Positions 8,310 through 16,851 of a stretch of 64,000 nucleotides of DNA are shown here, in pieces. The notes below the pieces were generated by a model. The model worked only from the letters and a program-made list of their open reading frames with translations, was not told the origin of the DNA and did not search any database. Numbering within the stretch: the first letter of the stretch is position 1; each line of letters opens with the position of its first letter. Source of the stretch: Oscillospiraceae bacterium (lineage in GTDB: Bacteria; Bacillota; Clostridia; WRLR01). Where the stretch lies: the NCBI GenBank assembly GCA_009777515.1, contig WRLR01000005.1, positions 1 to 64,000 of the forward strand, in the 5' to 3' direction. Made by a program: the position numbers and the translations under genes.

Positions 8310-8999
8310 ATGCCAACCGTGCCAGCGCGCGGCAAGGGAACGGCATGCGGCAATACCGAAAAAGCATATTCGAAGCATTTCGATGCAGAGGAAATATATA
8401 TGGAGCATTTCGATATGAAAGAAACATATGCGCGGCATTTTGATACAGATAAAAAATATGTGCGGCATTTTAATACAGATAAAACATATACGCAGCATTT
8501 CGATGCAGATGAAACATATGCAAAGTATTTCGATATAGAGGCAATTTATACGCGGCATTTCAATATGGTTTATCGCATTTGCTATTCATACCTTAAAAAT
8601 CCCGCTGATACAGAAGACGCAACTGCGGATGTATTCGTAAAGCTTATGCGAAGAGGCATCGTCTTCGGTGATGCCGAATATGAAAAGGCGTGGCTGATAC
8701 GTACGGCAATAAACACTAGCAAGGATTGCCTCAAGCATTGGTGGCGCAACCGCGCAAATATTAACGAGTATGAACACATACAAGGCGATCAGGGCGATAG
8801 CTCTTTGGAGATTGATGAAACTTTAAAAGCCGTCATGGAGCTGCCCGCGCGCTATAAGGATGTGATATACCTCCATTATTACGAGGGCTACACATCCGGC
8901 GATATAGCTAAAATTCTGAAAAAACCGTATTCCACTATCCGAAACCACATGCGTGAGGCTCGAAAACTATTGAGAGGAGTTTTGGAAAATGAGGGATAG
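8310..8999 (+). CDS. ECF-type RNA polymerase sigma factor with decapeptide-repeat N-terminus
   Basis: The last two thirds are a normal ECF sigma factor: region 2 (FNMVYRICYSYLKNPADTEDATADVFVKLMRRG) and region 4 (LPARYKDVIYLHYYEGYTSGDIAKILKKPYSTIRNHMREARKLLRG). The first 80 or so residues are unusual. Seven tandem decapeptides of the form Y-x-x-H-F-[DN]-x4 run from about 8367 to 8576, and the last merges into region 2. I prefer the ATG at 8310, which follows AAAGGGGG; the ATG at 8289 has no binding site. The gene overlaps the next by 11 bases, a typical arrangement for sigma and anti-sigma genes. Confidence 0.85.
   Translation: MPTVPARGKGTACGNTEKAYSKHFDAEEIYMEHFDMKETYARHFDTDKKYVRHFNTDKTYTQHFDADETYAKYFDIEAIYTRHFNMVYRICYSYLKNPADTEDATADVFVKLMRRGIVFGDAEYEKAWLIRTAINTSKDCLKHWWRNRANINEYEHIQGDQGDSSLEIDETLKAVMELPARYKDVIYLHYYEGYTSGDIAKILKKPYSTIRNHMREARKLLRGVLENEG
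8367..8576 (+). repeat. 30-bp tandem repeat coding seven decapeptides
   Basis: Each 30-base unit encodes a variant of Y-x-x-H-F-D-x-x-x-x, with Tyr and His-Phe recurring exactly every ten residues. The final unit (YTRHFNMVYR) is the authentic start of sigma region 2. The array therefore probably grew by duplication of the native N-terminus. Units differ by several substitutions, so it is not a very recent expansion. Confidence 0.85.
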
Positions 9000-10473
9000 A
9001 AAAGTTATCAATGCTTTTAATACTATTCAACCTGGCGAAGATATAAAAAGACGGGTGTTCGAAAAAGTTATGAAAGCACAGGCCGGCCATAGGAATCGCT
9101 CTGTTATTAAAGCCGCTTTGTCATGTGCGACGGCGGCGGCGCTTATATGTTTAATTGCCTTTAGCAGTACGCTGTTAACACCACGCATTAACTTTTTCTC
9201 ATTGCCGTCCTCAACACCTCCGGCATTCTTGGCGGCGGGCGCCGGCGATGCTGCCGCAGCAGGCGATGCGGCAGAGGAAACGACTTGGGAGGTTGCGGCA
9301 GCGGCAACGGTTTTCGAGGATGATGGCCCAAAAGCGGCTGCGGCGGCGGTTTATGAGGATGATGGCCCGGAAGCGGCGGCGGTGGCAACAGCTTACGAGG
9401 ATGATGGCCCGGAGGCGGCAATAAAAGCTGCAAGCAATGACGAGTCGGGCATAACCGAAGACCATTTGCCGCAGCAGGGCGCTAACGCATTTTATTTGAC
9501 AACCTACGGGCTGGTTCAAAATCCCGACGGCTCCATTGAGTTGCGCGATGTTCCCTTGTCTGGCGGAAAAGATTTCAGGAGTTCCTATAGCGATGGAAGC
9601 GTTCTATATGTAAGCGTTAATTTAAAATATAGCGGCGAAAACATCGAGCGCGTGGATTTTTTTACCGACGACGGCTTTTTCGCGAAGCAATATCTGAAAA
9701 TAGAAAACGGCAATGTAGTCGAAGAGCCCCGGGCCATGTCCCATTCAGACCCAAGCAATGCCGAAAATGCTTTAATTACCATGTATGGGTATGACTTTGA
9801 CGCCATTGGGAGCAGCTTCACGCTCTACAAAGACTCTGTAACGGACGATTACCTGCTATTTCTTGGTACGGAGATCAACGGCAACAACGACTGGCGGATA
9901 GCTCCGCCTCAAATGACTGTGCGCGCCGTAGCCACATTCAATGATGGCACGACGCAGGAAGAAATGTATGCGCTCGACCTTACCAATGACATAGGGATGG
10001 GCGTTATACAGCATTCGCCGGAAGAACAGGAGAGGTGGCGGGTTGAATTTGAAAAATACAGCAATCTGCTAAACAACATACCGCTTGCGCAATGCGAAGT
10101 CGTGCCGGGCAGCGTGCGACATCTAAAATATGGCGATACATATGAATATAAAGACGGTATGGATGATGTAATCGGGACAGCGTCTTTTGCCATTTCAGAA
10201 GAATCAATAAAATCCGCTATTGACCAAGGGCTATTCGATGAAAACGGAATTTTCATAATTGGATCCAAGCTATATGATTTACACGGCGTGGGAGGCTTCG
10301 GCGACAGCGACGGCAGCGACGGCAACAACGTCAACGATGGCAGCGACGGCAGTGATGGCAGCAATGGCAGCGACGGATTTATAGCCGTGATAATCAATAA
10401 CTACGACGGAACATTTACCGGTATGGTCTACACAGTGCCGTGGAAAATGATAATAGAAAGCGTGAAAAAATAA
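8989..10473 (+). CDS. membrane-anchored partner of the ECF sigma factor (putative anti-sigma factor)
   Basis: This 494-residue protein has a short cytoplasmic N-terminus (NTIQPGEDIKRRVFEKVMKAQ), one membrane segment (about 40-62) and a large external part. The ATG lies inside the end of the sigma gene (ATGAGGGATAG) with GAGGAG upstream. The membrane topology and the overlap support an anti-sigma role, but no zinc-binding HxxxCxxC motif is present. The external part starts with three copies of an EDDGPxAA repeat, has an uncharacterised beta-rich region, and carries a Gly/Ser/Asp run (about 10300-10375) near the end. It resembles DUF4179-type proteins that pair with sigma factors in Firmicutes. 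That assignment is inferred, not certain. Confidence 0.65.
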   Translation: MRDRKVINAFNTIQPGEDIKRRVFEKVMKAQAGHRNRSVIKAALSCATAAALICLIAFSSTLLTPRINFFSLPSSTPPAFLAAGAGDAAAAGDAAEETTWEVAAAATVFEDDGPKAAAAAVYEDDGPEAAAVATAYEDDGPEAAIKAASNDESGITEDHLPQQGANAFYLTTYGLVQNPDGSIELRDVPLSGGKDFRSSYSDGSVLYVSVNLKYSGENIERVDFFTDDGFFAKQYLKIENGNVVEEPRAMSHSDPSNAENALITMYGYDFDAIGSSFTLYKDSVTDDYLLFLGTEINGNNDWRIAPPQMTVRAVATFNDGTTQEEMYALDLTNDIGMGVIQHSPEEQERWRVEFEKYSNLLNNIPLAQCEVVPGSVRHLKYGDTYEYKDGMDDVIGTASFAISEESIKSAIDQGLFDENGIFIIGSKLYDLHGVGGFGDSDGSDGNNVNDGSDGSDGSNGSDGFIAVIINNYDGTFTGMVYTVPWKMIIESVKK

Positions 10474-10653
10474 AGAAAGGGCAGAATTGTGGCGCGAGGG
10501 CAAGCAATTAGGATTAAAGCTTGCCATTGCCATTGCTTTATTCATGACAATTTGTACACAGTCTGTGCATGGCCTTTTATATGGAACAGTTGTCGCAATA
10601 AGCAGCGAGCCGCATAATCGCCCCGGAACGGTTATGAAATGCAATATAATTTC

Positions 10654-10697
10654 GGGCGGTGCGATATGTCTACTAAAGTTGACATATCGCACCGCCC
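10654..10697. terminator. strong bidirectional terminator
   Basis: A perfect 17-bp inverted repeat (10654-10670 and 10681-10697) with a 10-base loop lies between the convergent stops at 10473 and 10712. It is GC-rich at the base and followed by a modest T-rich stretch. It should stop transcription in both directions. Confidence 0.8.
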
Positions 10698-10711
10698 TCG
10701 TTTGTAAGCTT

Positions 10712-11917
10712 TTAACCCAAACCGCCGGGGGCGTCATAATTGTAGCCGGGTATTATGTCATTGTTTTGCGTTTCGATTAGCACCAACTCCATTGTTTCTG
10801 CGTTGATCTGCACTTCGGCTGTGCGGCCGGCGCTGCCGGTAACTGTATAGACCAGATATTTTGCGGGCACAATGATAATGTCGCCGTTTTCGTCGAGGCC
10901 ATATCTGCCGTATGAACTATATTCCCACATTTCTATGCTTACCGCATCGGCCCCGGCGTTGTTAAAATACATTGCCGCGTAATTCATGGCCGTTTGCATA
11001 TATTCTTCATAATTCTCCGGGGGCGGGTACGCATAACGCTGCCTTTGGATTTCCTCCGCTTCATCCGGGCTCAGAGCCGACAATTCACTGAACACAGCCC
11101 TCGCCTGAATGTCATCATCTTTTGTCTGCACTTGATGGTTCCAAATATCAATCCATTCGCCGGAGACCGCGCAAATCATAAAATTGTATAATATTTCATA
11201 ATTTTGGGTGTCTTTGGGATCCATTGTATCTTTTGAGTCCGCCACATTCCCAAACCAGTACGCCCTTGAATGGGACGGCCAGGAGGAATAATTCATCTGA
11301 ACGGTTTTGCCGTCGATGCTATCCCCGAACATTGCCCATATAAAGTGCGCGCCGATTTCGGCGGCTTCTTCATAAGAAAGCGCATTCGCGCCCGGGGTAT
11401 ACCATTCGTTTTGTTTATGGTATACGTTCATATTGGGCTTGATGTATTCAGCCTGCGGTATGTTTTGCGTGGATGCGACGGCGGTCGGCTCCGTAGTAGG
11501 CGGGACGCCCGCTGCCGAAATCACATTTAAAATCGTCGCAGCCGCAGCCTCAGCAACGCCCACCGCTTCCTCCGCAACCTCCGCAGCCTCCGCAGTGCCC
11601 GCCGCTTCCGCTACTTCCTCCGCAGCTTCCGCAGTGCCCGCCGCTTCATCCGCAGCCTCCGCAGTGCTAGCCGTAACCGTAGCGCCCTCCATAATCGCCG
11701 CAGTCGCAGTCGTCGTCGCAGTCGTCGTAGCAGCCGTCGTCGCGGTAATCGTCTGCATGGCGGCGCCTGCTAAAACGGGCTGCACAATGTCCGTTTTACC
11801 GGTCGCCGCCGCGAACGCCAGGTTGTTGACCCCGATAAACGCCGCGCTGAACAATCCGATGGCTAATACTGCCGCCACTGCCACTTTGATAATCTCGTTG
11901 CTTTTTGCTTTTTTCAT
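10712..11917 (-). CDS. exported protein with Ala/Glu-rich region and PepSY-like C-terminus
   Basis: From the ATG at 11917 (MKKAKSNEIIK, preceded by AAAGGGAG) the protein is 401 residues with a signal or anchor segment (VAVAAVLAIGLFSAAFIGVNNLAFA). A low-complexity segment of Thr/Ala then Ala/Glu repeats (AAEEVAEAAGTAEAAE type) follows. The globular part ends in YLVYTVTGSAGRTAEVQINA and METLVLIE-like strands, reminiscent of PepSY domains. It lies 85 bases after the histidine kinase in the same direction, so it is probably the third gene of that operon and could modulate the kinase's external domain. The function is otherwise unknown. Confidence 0.6.
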   Translation of the reverse strand: MKKAKSNEIIKVAVAAVLAIGLFSAAFIGVNNLAFAAATGKTDIVQPVLAGAAMQTITATTAATTTATTTATAAIMEGATVTASTAEAADEAAGTAEAAEEVAEAAGTAEAAEVAEEAVGVAEAAAATILNVISAAGVPPTTEPTAVASTQNIPQAEYIKPNMNVYHKQNEWYTPGANALSYEEAAEIGAHFIWAMFGDSIDGKTVQMNYSSWPSHSRAYWFGNVADSKDTMDPKDTQNYEILYNFMICAVSGEWIDIWNHQVQTKDDDIQARAVFSELSALSPDEAEEIQRQRYAYPPPENYEEYMQTAMNYAAMYFNNAGADAVSIEMWEYSSYGRYGLDENGDIIIVPAKYLVYTVTGSAGRTAEVQINAETMELVLIETQNNDIIPGYNYDAPGGLG

Positions 11918-12002
11918 TGACCTGTACTCCCTTTCGGTAATATTTGTGGGCCTCACGGTTTATAGAATAGTACAGGGATATTATGGTGTTGTTTTTGAAA
12001 TA

Positions 12003-13496
12003 TTAAGAACATGTAAATGTTATTATTACCGTTGTACCCTCGCCCACAACCGACTCTATTGCCATATCGGCGCCGTGCGCATCGGCTATGTGCTTGCAAA
12101 GGGCTAGCCCAAGCCCCGCGCCGCCCGCCTCTCTGCTCCGGGCCTTGTCCACGCGGAAAAACGGTTCCGTGATTTTTGGTATGCAGTCTTCCGGAATGCC
12201 GCAGCCGTTGTCCGCCACGGTAATGGCGACTTTTTCGCATCGATTGGCTTCACCGCTGCATTTAATAACCGCGCCCAAGCTTATGACGCCGCCACCAGGC
12301 GCACAAGCTTGCAACGCGTTGGAACATAAGTTTATCAACATGCTTTTTATCAAGTCCTCCTGCCCGTACAAAGCATCTGCTTCAATGTTGCAAACAAGCT
12401 GCACATTGTGTTCGCGTAGCGGCTTTTCCATCGTGCGGCTTATTTCATCAAACAGCCGCGCAATGGATATCTTGTTTTTTACCGGGGTATAGTTCCGCAG
12501 TGTCGCAAGGTCGAGGAGCGAATCTGCGATTTTAGCCATATGGCCCGCTTCGTCCATAATGCGCTGCGTCGATTCAATAATTTCCTCCTCGCCCAAAGGT
12601 GCTTTTTGCATGTATTGCGCGTAGCCATATATGGATGTCAGGGGCGTCCGTATTTCGTGTGCGAGGCTGTCCGCGAACTGCTGTTTCCCAACGGCTTCAT
12701 CTTCCAAAATGCGTATCTGTTTTTCGATTTCGCCGGCCATCCGGTTAAAACTCATCGCCACTGAAGCCAGTTCGTTTTTCCCTTTTACTTCAAGCCTTTC
12801 ACCGTACCTGCCGTCCGCTATATTCCCCGACGCTGCGGCGACGATGCTGAGCGGCTTGAAGATACCGGTCAAAATAAAATAGAGCACGATTGCGGTAACT
12901 ACAGAAAACGCGACAGCGAAAACCAGGAGAGTGTTTTGGATGTTTTGCATCTCTGTAATATTATTTGAAATGTCCAGGCTGTAATCAAAACGGAAGAATG
13001 TCAGCGGCTCCGGCAATGTACCGGAAATGTGGATAAAATGCCCCTGTTCTTGCCCCTGCACTTGACGGACAAAGGAAATTTCGGCGACGGTGGAACGGTC
13101 GTCGATGCCAACAAAATCGTCGTCGCTATAAGCAGAACTATCGTCGGCGCCAGCAGAATCGCTTTCATCGTCGCTACCGCCGCTGTCGCCGCTGTCGCCG
13201 CCATAAAAGCCATCCAACGTCATATCGGTTACGGCAATTTCTATGTTGTGCCTGCGGTAATACTGGATGTAACCTTTTACAAGTGTGTCGACGGGATCAA
13301 TTTCACCGCTGCTCCTGCCTCGCAAAACAGCAATATCCTTAGCGAGCGTCGCGGCGATCGAATGGTATTCGCCTATACTTTTTTCCTTTAATATATTGGT
13401 TTGGCTGTTCGTCAGGTACGCGGAAACGATGCCGAGGCTTGCATATAAAATGCACAGGAATAAAAGATAAGTGGCTATGAAGGTCTTTAGTTTCAC
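12003..13496 (-). CDS. membrane histidine kinase of a two-component system
   Basis: I place the start at the GTG at 13496, preceded by CTGGAGGCAAG. It overlaps the response regulator's TAG stop by one base (TAGTG). The protein has two membrane segments flanking an external domain with an Asp/Ser/Gly-rich insertion. HAMP, HisKA (H280 in SLAHEIRTPLTSIYGY) and HATPase_c follow with N, G1 (ADNGCGIPEDC), F (FFRVDKARS) and G2 (GAGLGLALCKH) boxes. It autophosphorylates and passes phosphate to the regulator upstream. The external domain resembles no sensor I can name, and the acidic insertion is probably a recent low-complexity expansion. Confidence 0.88.
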   Translation of the reverse strand: MKLKTFIATYLLFLCILYASLGIVSAYLTNSQTNILKEKSIGEYHSIAATLAKDIAVLRGRSSGEIDPVDTLVKGYIQYYRRHNIEIAVTDMTLDGFYGGDSGDSGGSDDESDSAGADDSSAYSDDDFVGIDDRSTVAEISFVRQVQGQEQGHFIHISGTLPEPLTFFRFDYSLDISNNITEMQNIQNTLLVFAVAFSVVTAIVLYFILTGIFKPLSIVAAASGNIADGRYGERLEVKGKNELASVAMSFNRMAGEIEKQIRILEDEAVGKQQFADSLAHEIRTPLTSIYGYAQYMQKAPLGEEEIIESTQRIMDEAGHMAKIADSLLDLATLRNYTPVKNKISIARLFDEISRTMEKPLREHNVQLVCNIEADALYGQEDLIKSMLINLCSNALQACAPGGGVISLGAVIKCSGEANRCEKVAITVADNGCGIPEDCIPKITEPFFRVDKARSREAGGAGLGLALCKHIADAHGADMAIESVVGEGTTVIITFTCS

Positions 13497-14161
13497 TACC
13501 TTGCCTCCAGGCGGTAGCCCACCTTGTAAGCTGTTTTGACGACATTGTCCCAATGCAGCTTTTTGCGGATGTTGTGAATATGCACATCCACCGTCCGCGT
13601 ATCCCCGCCGTAGTCATAGCCCCAGGCAATCTCCAATAGCTTGTCACGTGTTAATGCTATGTTCCGGTTTTTTATCAATGCCTCTATGAGCAAAAATTCC
13701 TGCGGGGCAAAGTCTACAAGCTCGCCGTTGAAAAACACTTCCCGGCTTGAAAAATCCACCTTGACGCCGCCCAGCTCAAACAATTCGTCCGCTTTGTTTG
13801 TGCGCCTCAAAACAGATTGGACTCTGGCCTGCATCTCCATCATGTCGAACGGTTTTACGATGTAATCGTCCGCGCCCAGGTTTAGCCCTGTAATCCGGTC
13901 TTGCACCGCCCCGCGCGCAGTCAAAAAAATGACGGGGATATTTTCGCTCATTTTTTGAATGACCGAAAACCCATCCAATTTCGGCAGCATAATGTCTAGC
14001 AGTATCAAGTCAAATGCTTGTTTTTCTATTTCGTCAAAAACGGATTCCCCATCAAACACAGAAACGCAATCATGCCCGACCAGTTCGAGGTTTTTCCTGA
14101 TAAGCGTATTTATCGATTTGTCATCTTCCACAATGAGTATCCGCGCCATCGGCCGTACCAT
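13496..14161 (-). CDS. OmpR/PhoB-family response regulator
   Basis: This 221-residue protein has a receiver domain with acidic pair D13-D14, phospho-acceptor D56 in LILLDIMLP, the LTARGA switch and VKPF lysine. It is followed by a winged-helix DNA-binding domain ending GGDTRTVDVHIHNIRKKL..KVGYRLEAR. GGAGGG lies just before the first ATG. A second ATG four codons in (MARILIVEDD) is also plausible. It is the first gene of a regulator, kinase and exported-protein operon. Direct repeats upstream at 14218-14236 may be its own binding site. Confidence 0.9.
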   Translation of the reverse strand: MVRPMARILIVEDDKSINTLIRKNLELVGHDCVSVFDGESVFDEIEKQAFDLILLDIMLPKLDGFSVIQKMSENIPVIFLTARGAVQDRITGLNLGADDYIVKPFDMMEMQARVQSVLRRTNKADELFELGGVKVDFSSREVFFNGELVDFAPQEFLLIEALIKNRNIALTRDKLLEIAWGYDYGGDTRTVDVHIHNIRKKLHWDNVVKTAYKVGYRLEAR

Positions 14162-14203
14162 CGCCCTCCATTTTATTTGGATGCCAAGGCGTTTTGTTAT
14201 GAA

Positions 14204-14236
14204 AGTATATCATGATCTTGTTAAGGAGTTATTAAG
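14204..14236 (-). promoter_or_regulatory. possible autoregulatory direct repeats before the response regulator
   Basis: TTGTTAAG (14218-14225) and TTATTAAG (14229-14236) are direct repeats 11 bases apart, the phasing typical of OmpR/PhoP-type boxes. They lie just upstream of a minus-strand TATACT -10 (14209-14204), and no good -35 is present. This fits an activated promoter for the operon. The call rests on pattern alone. Confidence 0.4.
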
Positions 14237-14424
14237 AAATGGCACAGACTAATAATATGTTATTTATATAAGCGTTATTATCTTTGCATAAAAACAAGAT
14301 ATAAAAAGATATGAAATTCTGAGCCGAAGATTTTCGAAATGCTTTACTTCTAAATCGCCGATCCTCGTCAATATATAACCGTTATTCAACCAATCGTTGC
14401 AGCTTCATCAGCGGCAGCTATGTT

Positions 14425-14805
14425 CTATTTGTTCATTTGAAGCGCTATTTTATCTCCGGAACGGTTAACTTTATTCGAATTTTGGTATGTGTCATAGCGA
14501 GGCTCGCCCAATGAAAATTCTATAATTTTATCACTGGAATCTATTATGATATACCCGCTAACATTTTGATTTGTTTCCATTATATAGTAAAGGGTTGCAA
14601 CGACATTAACAAAATCATTATCAAAGAGTTCATAAGCAAATTCCGGCGCTGCTTGTAACCAGGATGCATATATGTCGTCTTGAGTATTGAGTTCTTTGAC
14701 AAAGTTCTCTATGATATCCTTGTGGCTTTTAGAAGAACAGCTAAGTAAAGACATCAGCAGCAGAAATGTTAATAGTAATACCAACCGGTTTTTAATGTCT
14801 ATCAC
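14425..14805 (-). CDS. small lipoprotein of unknown function
   Basis: The protein opens with a lipoprotein signal: a hydrophobic stretch (LVLLLTFLLLMSLLSC) with the lipobox cysteine followed by SSKSHKD. The remaining 100 or so residues match no family I know; YIIIDSSDKIIEFSLGEPRYDTY suggests a beta-rich domain. The start is odd. The GTG at 14805 sits directly on its AGAGG. An ATT at 14796, spaced well from AGAGGTGAT, would give MKNRLVLLL, which looks like a normal lipoprotein start. It may therefore use a rare initiation codon. Confidence 0.6.
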   Translation of the reverse strand: MIDIKNRLVLLLTFLLLMSLLSCSSKSHKDIIENFVKELNTQDDIYASWLQAAPEFAYELFDNDFVNVVATLYYIMETNQNVSGYIIIDSSDKIIEFSLGEPRYDTYQNSNKVNRSGDKIALQMNK

Positions 14806-15014
14806 CTCTATGCGTAATCAATTATGGCAGAATAATTACACTCATATAATACAAAGATTTATTAATGATTCACGATTAACAATTTGCGATCATCAATTAA
14901 CGATTAACGATATCGCGCGTTAATATGTTATATATAATCATATATACCCATCTGGACATTATTTCTAACATACAAAGACTGATCGTATTAACATCTAAAG
15001 TTTTAATATAGCAA

Positions 15015-15506
15015 CTAAGCGTATATGGCATGCAAAAAATATATGCCGGTATTTGTACGAAAATGCTTGCTGCTATCATTACGCGCTTCCTGTGACGCGC
15101 CGCTCAAATTAACCAAAAAATCCGCCTCAACCAGTATTTGATAGTCCAATCCGTCGATGGCGCCATATGTGTGGTGATGTGCGATTAGATAGCATACCCT
15201 ATCAATAACAGCCGCATCGTAACCCAAAGGCTCCAGCATGCGGCGCGCGGTGATGGCGCCTTCTTTTTCCTGGTTTTCCCCATCAGCATTTCCATATTTT
15301 AGTAAACTGGTTTTTATCCCAACATCATGCATCAATGCTGCGATTTCGAGGATATATTGCGTGCTTTGGTCAAGATTTTCTAACTCGCCGATTGTTTTCG
15401 CATAGCCATACACCTTCAAAAAATGCCCAATGCGCTGCTCGCACCCGGTTTCATGATCGATCATTGCTTTAACCAGATTAGCAAAATTAATAATTTGGTT
15501 ACCCAT
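15015..15506 (-). CDS. HD-domain phosphohydrolase
   Basis: The 163-residue protein has the HD-superfamily metal-binding layout: His in RIGHFLKVYGYA, ALMHDVGI carrying the His-Asp pair, then HHHTYGAIDGLDYQILVEADFLVNL with the final aspartate. Members hydrolyse phosphate esters of nucleotides or related molecules; the substrate is unknown. AGGGGGCGTAT precedes the ATG. It is transcribed away from 15657. Confidence 0.75.
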   Translation of the reverse strand: MGNQIINFANLVKAMIDHETGCEQRIGHFLKVYGYAKTIGELENLDQSTQYILEIAALMHDVGIKTSLLKYGNADGENQEKEGAITARRMLEPLGYDAAVIDRVCYLIAHHHTYGAIDGLDYQILVEADFLVNLSGASQEARNDSSKHFRTNTGIYFLHAIYA

Positions 15507-15656
15507 ATACGCCCCCTATGTTTTAAGTACAATTGCGTTTTCTAATTTGAAATTATACAACATATTCCAAAAATAATGTTAGTATATTATGTACACATTG
15601 TCATTAATAGCGATACAATCAAATAATCGTAATAATCATGTTTCTGAGGCGTTACT

Positions 15657-16820
15657 ATGAATCTATTTGAATCGAATCAATCTGAATTGAAATTAATTAA
15701 TTCGAATCTATCTAAATCAATCGACTTTCTGCTTGAAAACGCCGGTGCGGTTATCCAGTACCGGCTCCGCAAAGAAATACTGCACAATGTGTCCGCGCAG
15801 GACGAAGAGAGCCTGCTTGCGCGCATATACCAAACGCCGCATTTCAAGCTCGTGCAAGGCTACGCCAAGCCCAGCGGCTATATCGGGAGCGGCATGCACA
15901 GTTGGGACAATTGGCGCGGCAAGCGGCTGCACGAAACGCCCCTGCAGGACGGCGAAACGGCGGCGCGGCTGCTGTCATACTACGCCATCCCCAAGGGGCA
16001 CCCGCTAGTCGAAAATTTTGTCGCCGCAATGCGTGACGAAGACGTCCTACGGGACGAGTTTTCCTATATCCCACCGGAAATCGCGCGCTTTGAAACCCGC
16101 TTTACCGGGCTGAACAGCGGGTTTTGCCTGATGACGCTGATGTACGCAATGCAGGCCATGCTTGGGTATGGGGACGACGCGTATGCGCAGCCTTTCCAGC
16201 GCACCTCGCTGGAGGCGTTCAAAAGCATACTGCCGCTCTCGTCCATAGGCGAAAATGCCAAAACGCGCAAAAGCAAAGCAAAATACAACTATCCGTACAT
16301 TGAGGCGGACACATATTTCCCATGCCAGTACCACTTGGAAACACTGGCGTACACGGGCGCGTGGCGGACGCCGGAAAACATAATGCTGATGGCTGACGCG
16401 CTCAATCATTTTAACGAAATCGCACAGGGGGTAAACCCAGTGCATGTAAAAATCGGGAACAGGTACTACTCCCCGTTCCCCTTGAATATGCATAACAGCC
16501 CCATCAGGCCGTTCCGCGCGGATGTGATAGACACGATAACATACCGCCGCCTGCTGACGGAAATTGCCATGCTTGGCGTGGGCGAAAGCGTCGGCGTCGT
16601 GCGCGAGTCCTTGGAAAATATAAAAGAAGCGATGGGGCATGACGGGATACTGCGTATGAGGCTGGATCTGGCGCACAACAGGCGCTATTCGCCAAAGAGC
16701 ATCGAATACCCGACGGCATATGTCGATGTGCGGCTGGAGCCGGACTACAAAAAGAAATATGCCCTCGAATGCGACCTGACGTTTTGGGCTGTGCAGTTTT
16801 TGCATTTGGTGGGCGGTTGA
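15657..16820 (+). CDS. conserved-looking protein of unknown function
   Basis: This soluble protein has 387 residues and a clear coding pattern but matches no family I recognise. It is mostly helical, with aromatic- and Trp-containing turns (SGMHSWDNWRGKRLHETPLQDG, YPYIEADTYFPCQYHLETLAYTGAWRTPENI). Repeated helix pairs with acidic/His motifs suggest an alpha/alpha-toroid such as seen in prenyltransferase-like or glycan-processing folds, but this is only an impression. The first 20 or so codons are an AT-rich AAT/GAA/TCA-rich stretch, unlike the rest. A nested palindrome begins 31 bases after the stop. Confidence 0.55.
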   Translation: MNLFESNQSELKLINSNLSKSIDFLLENAGAVIQYRLRKEILHNVSAQDEESLLARIYQTPHFKLVQGYAKPSGYIGSGMHSWDNWRGKRLHETPLQDGETAARLLSYYAIPKGHPLVENFVAAMRDEDVLRDEFSYIPPEIARFETRFTGLNSGFCLMTLMYAMQAMLGYGDDAYAQPFQRTSLEAFKSILPLSSIGENAKTRKSKAKYNYPYIEADTYFPCQYHLETLAYTGAWRTPENIMLMADALNHFNEIAQGVNPVHVKIGNRYYSPFPLNMHNSPIRPFRADVIDTITYRRLLTEIAMLGVGESVGVVRESLENIKEAMGHDGILRMRLDLAHNRRYSPKSIEYPTAYVDVRLEPDYKKKYALECDLTFWAVQFLHLVGG

Positions 16821-16851
16821 TAAACTGCAGGTAGCTATAAACTGCAGGCTG

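Noticed and set aside
10487-10780. 97-codon frame with a signal-peptide-like N-terminus after the putative anti-sigma gene
   Set aside because: It starts with TTG, runs straight through a perfect 17-bp terminator hairpin and overlaps the end of the convergent gene. The hydrophobic start is probably chance.
16047-16805. 252-codon minus-strand frame inside the unknown protein gene
   Set aside because: The plus-strand frame is longer, has a start in an expected intergenic position and better residue composition. The minus frame is rich in Arg, His, Val and Phe typical of antisense.
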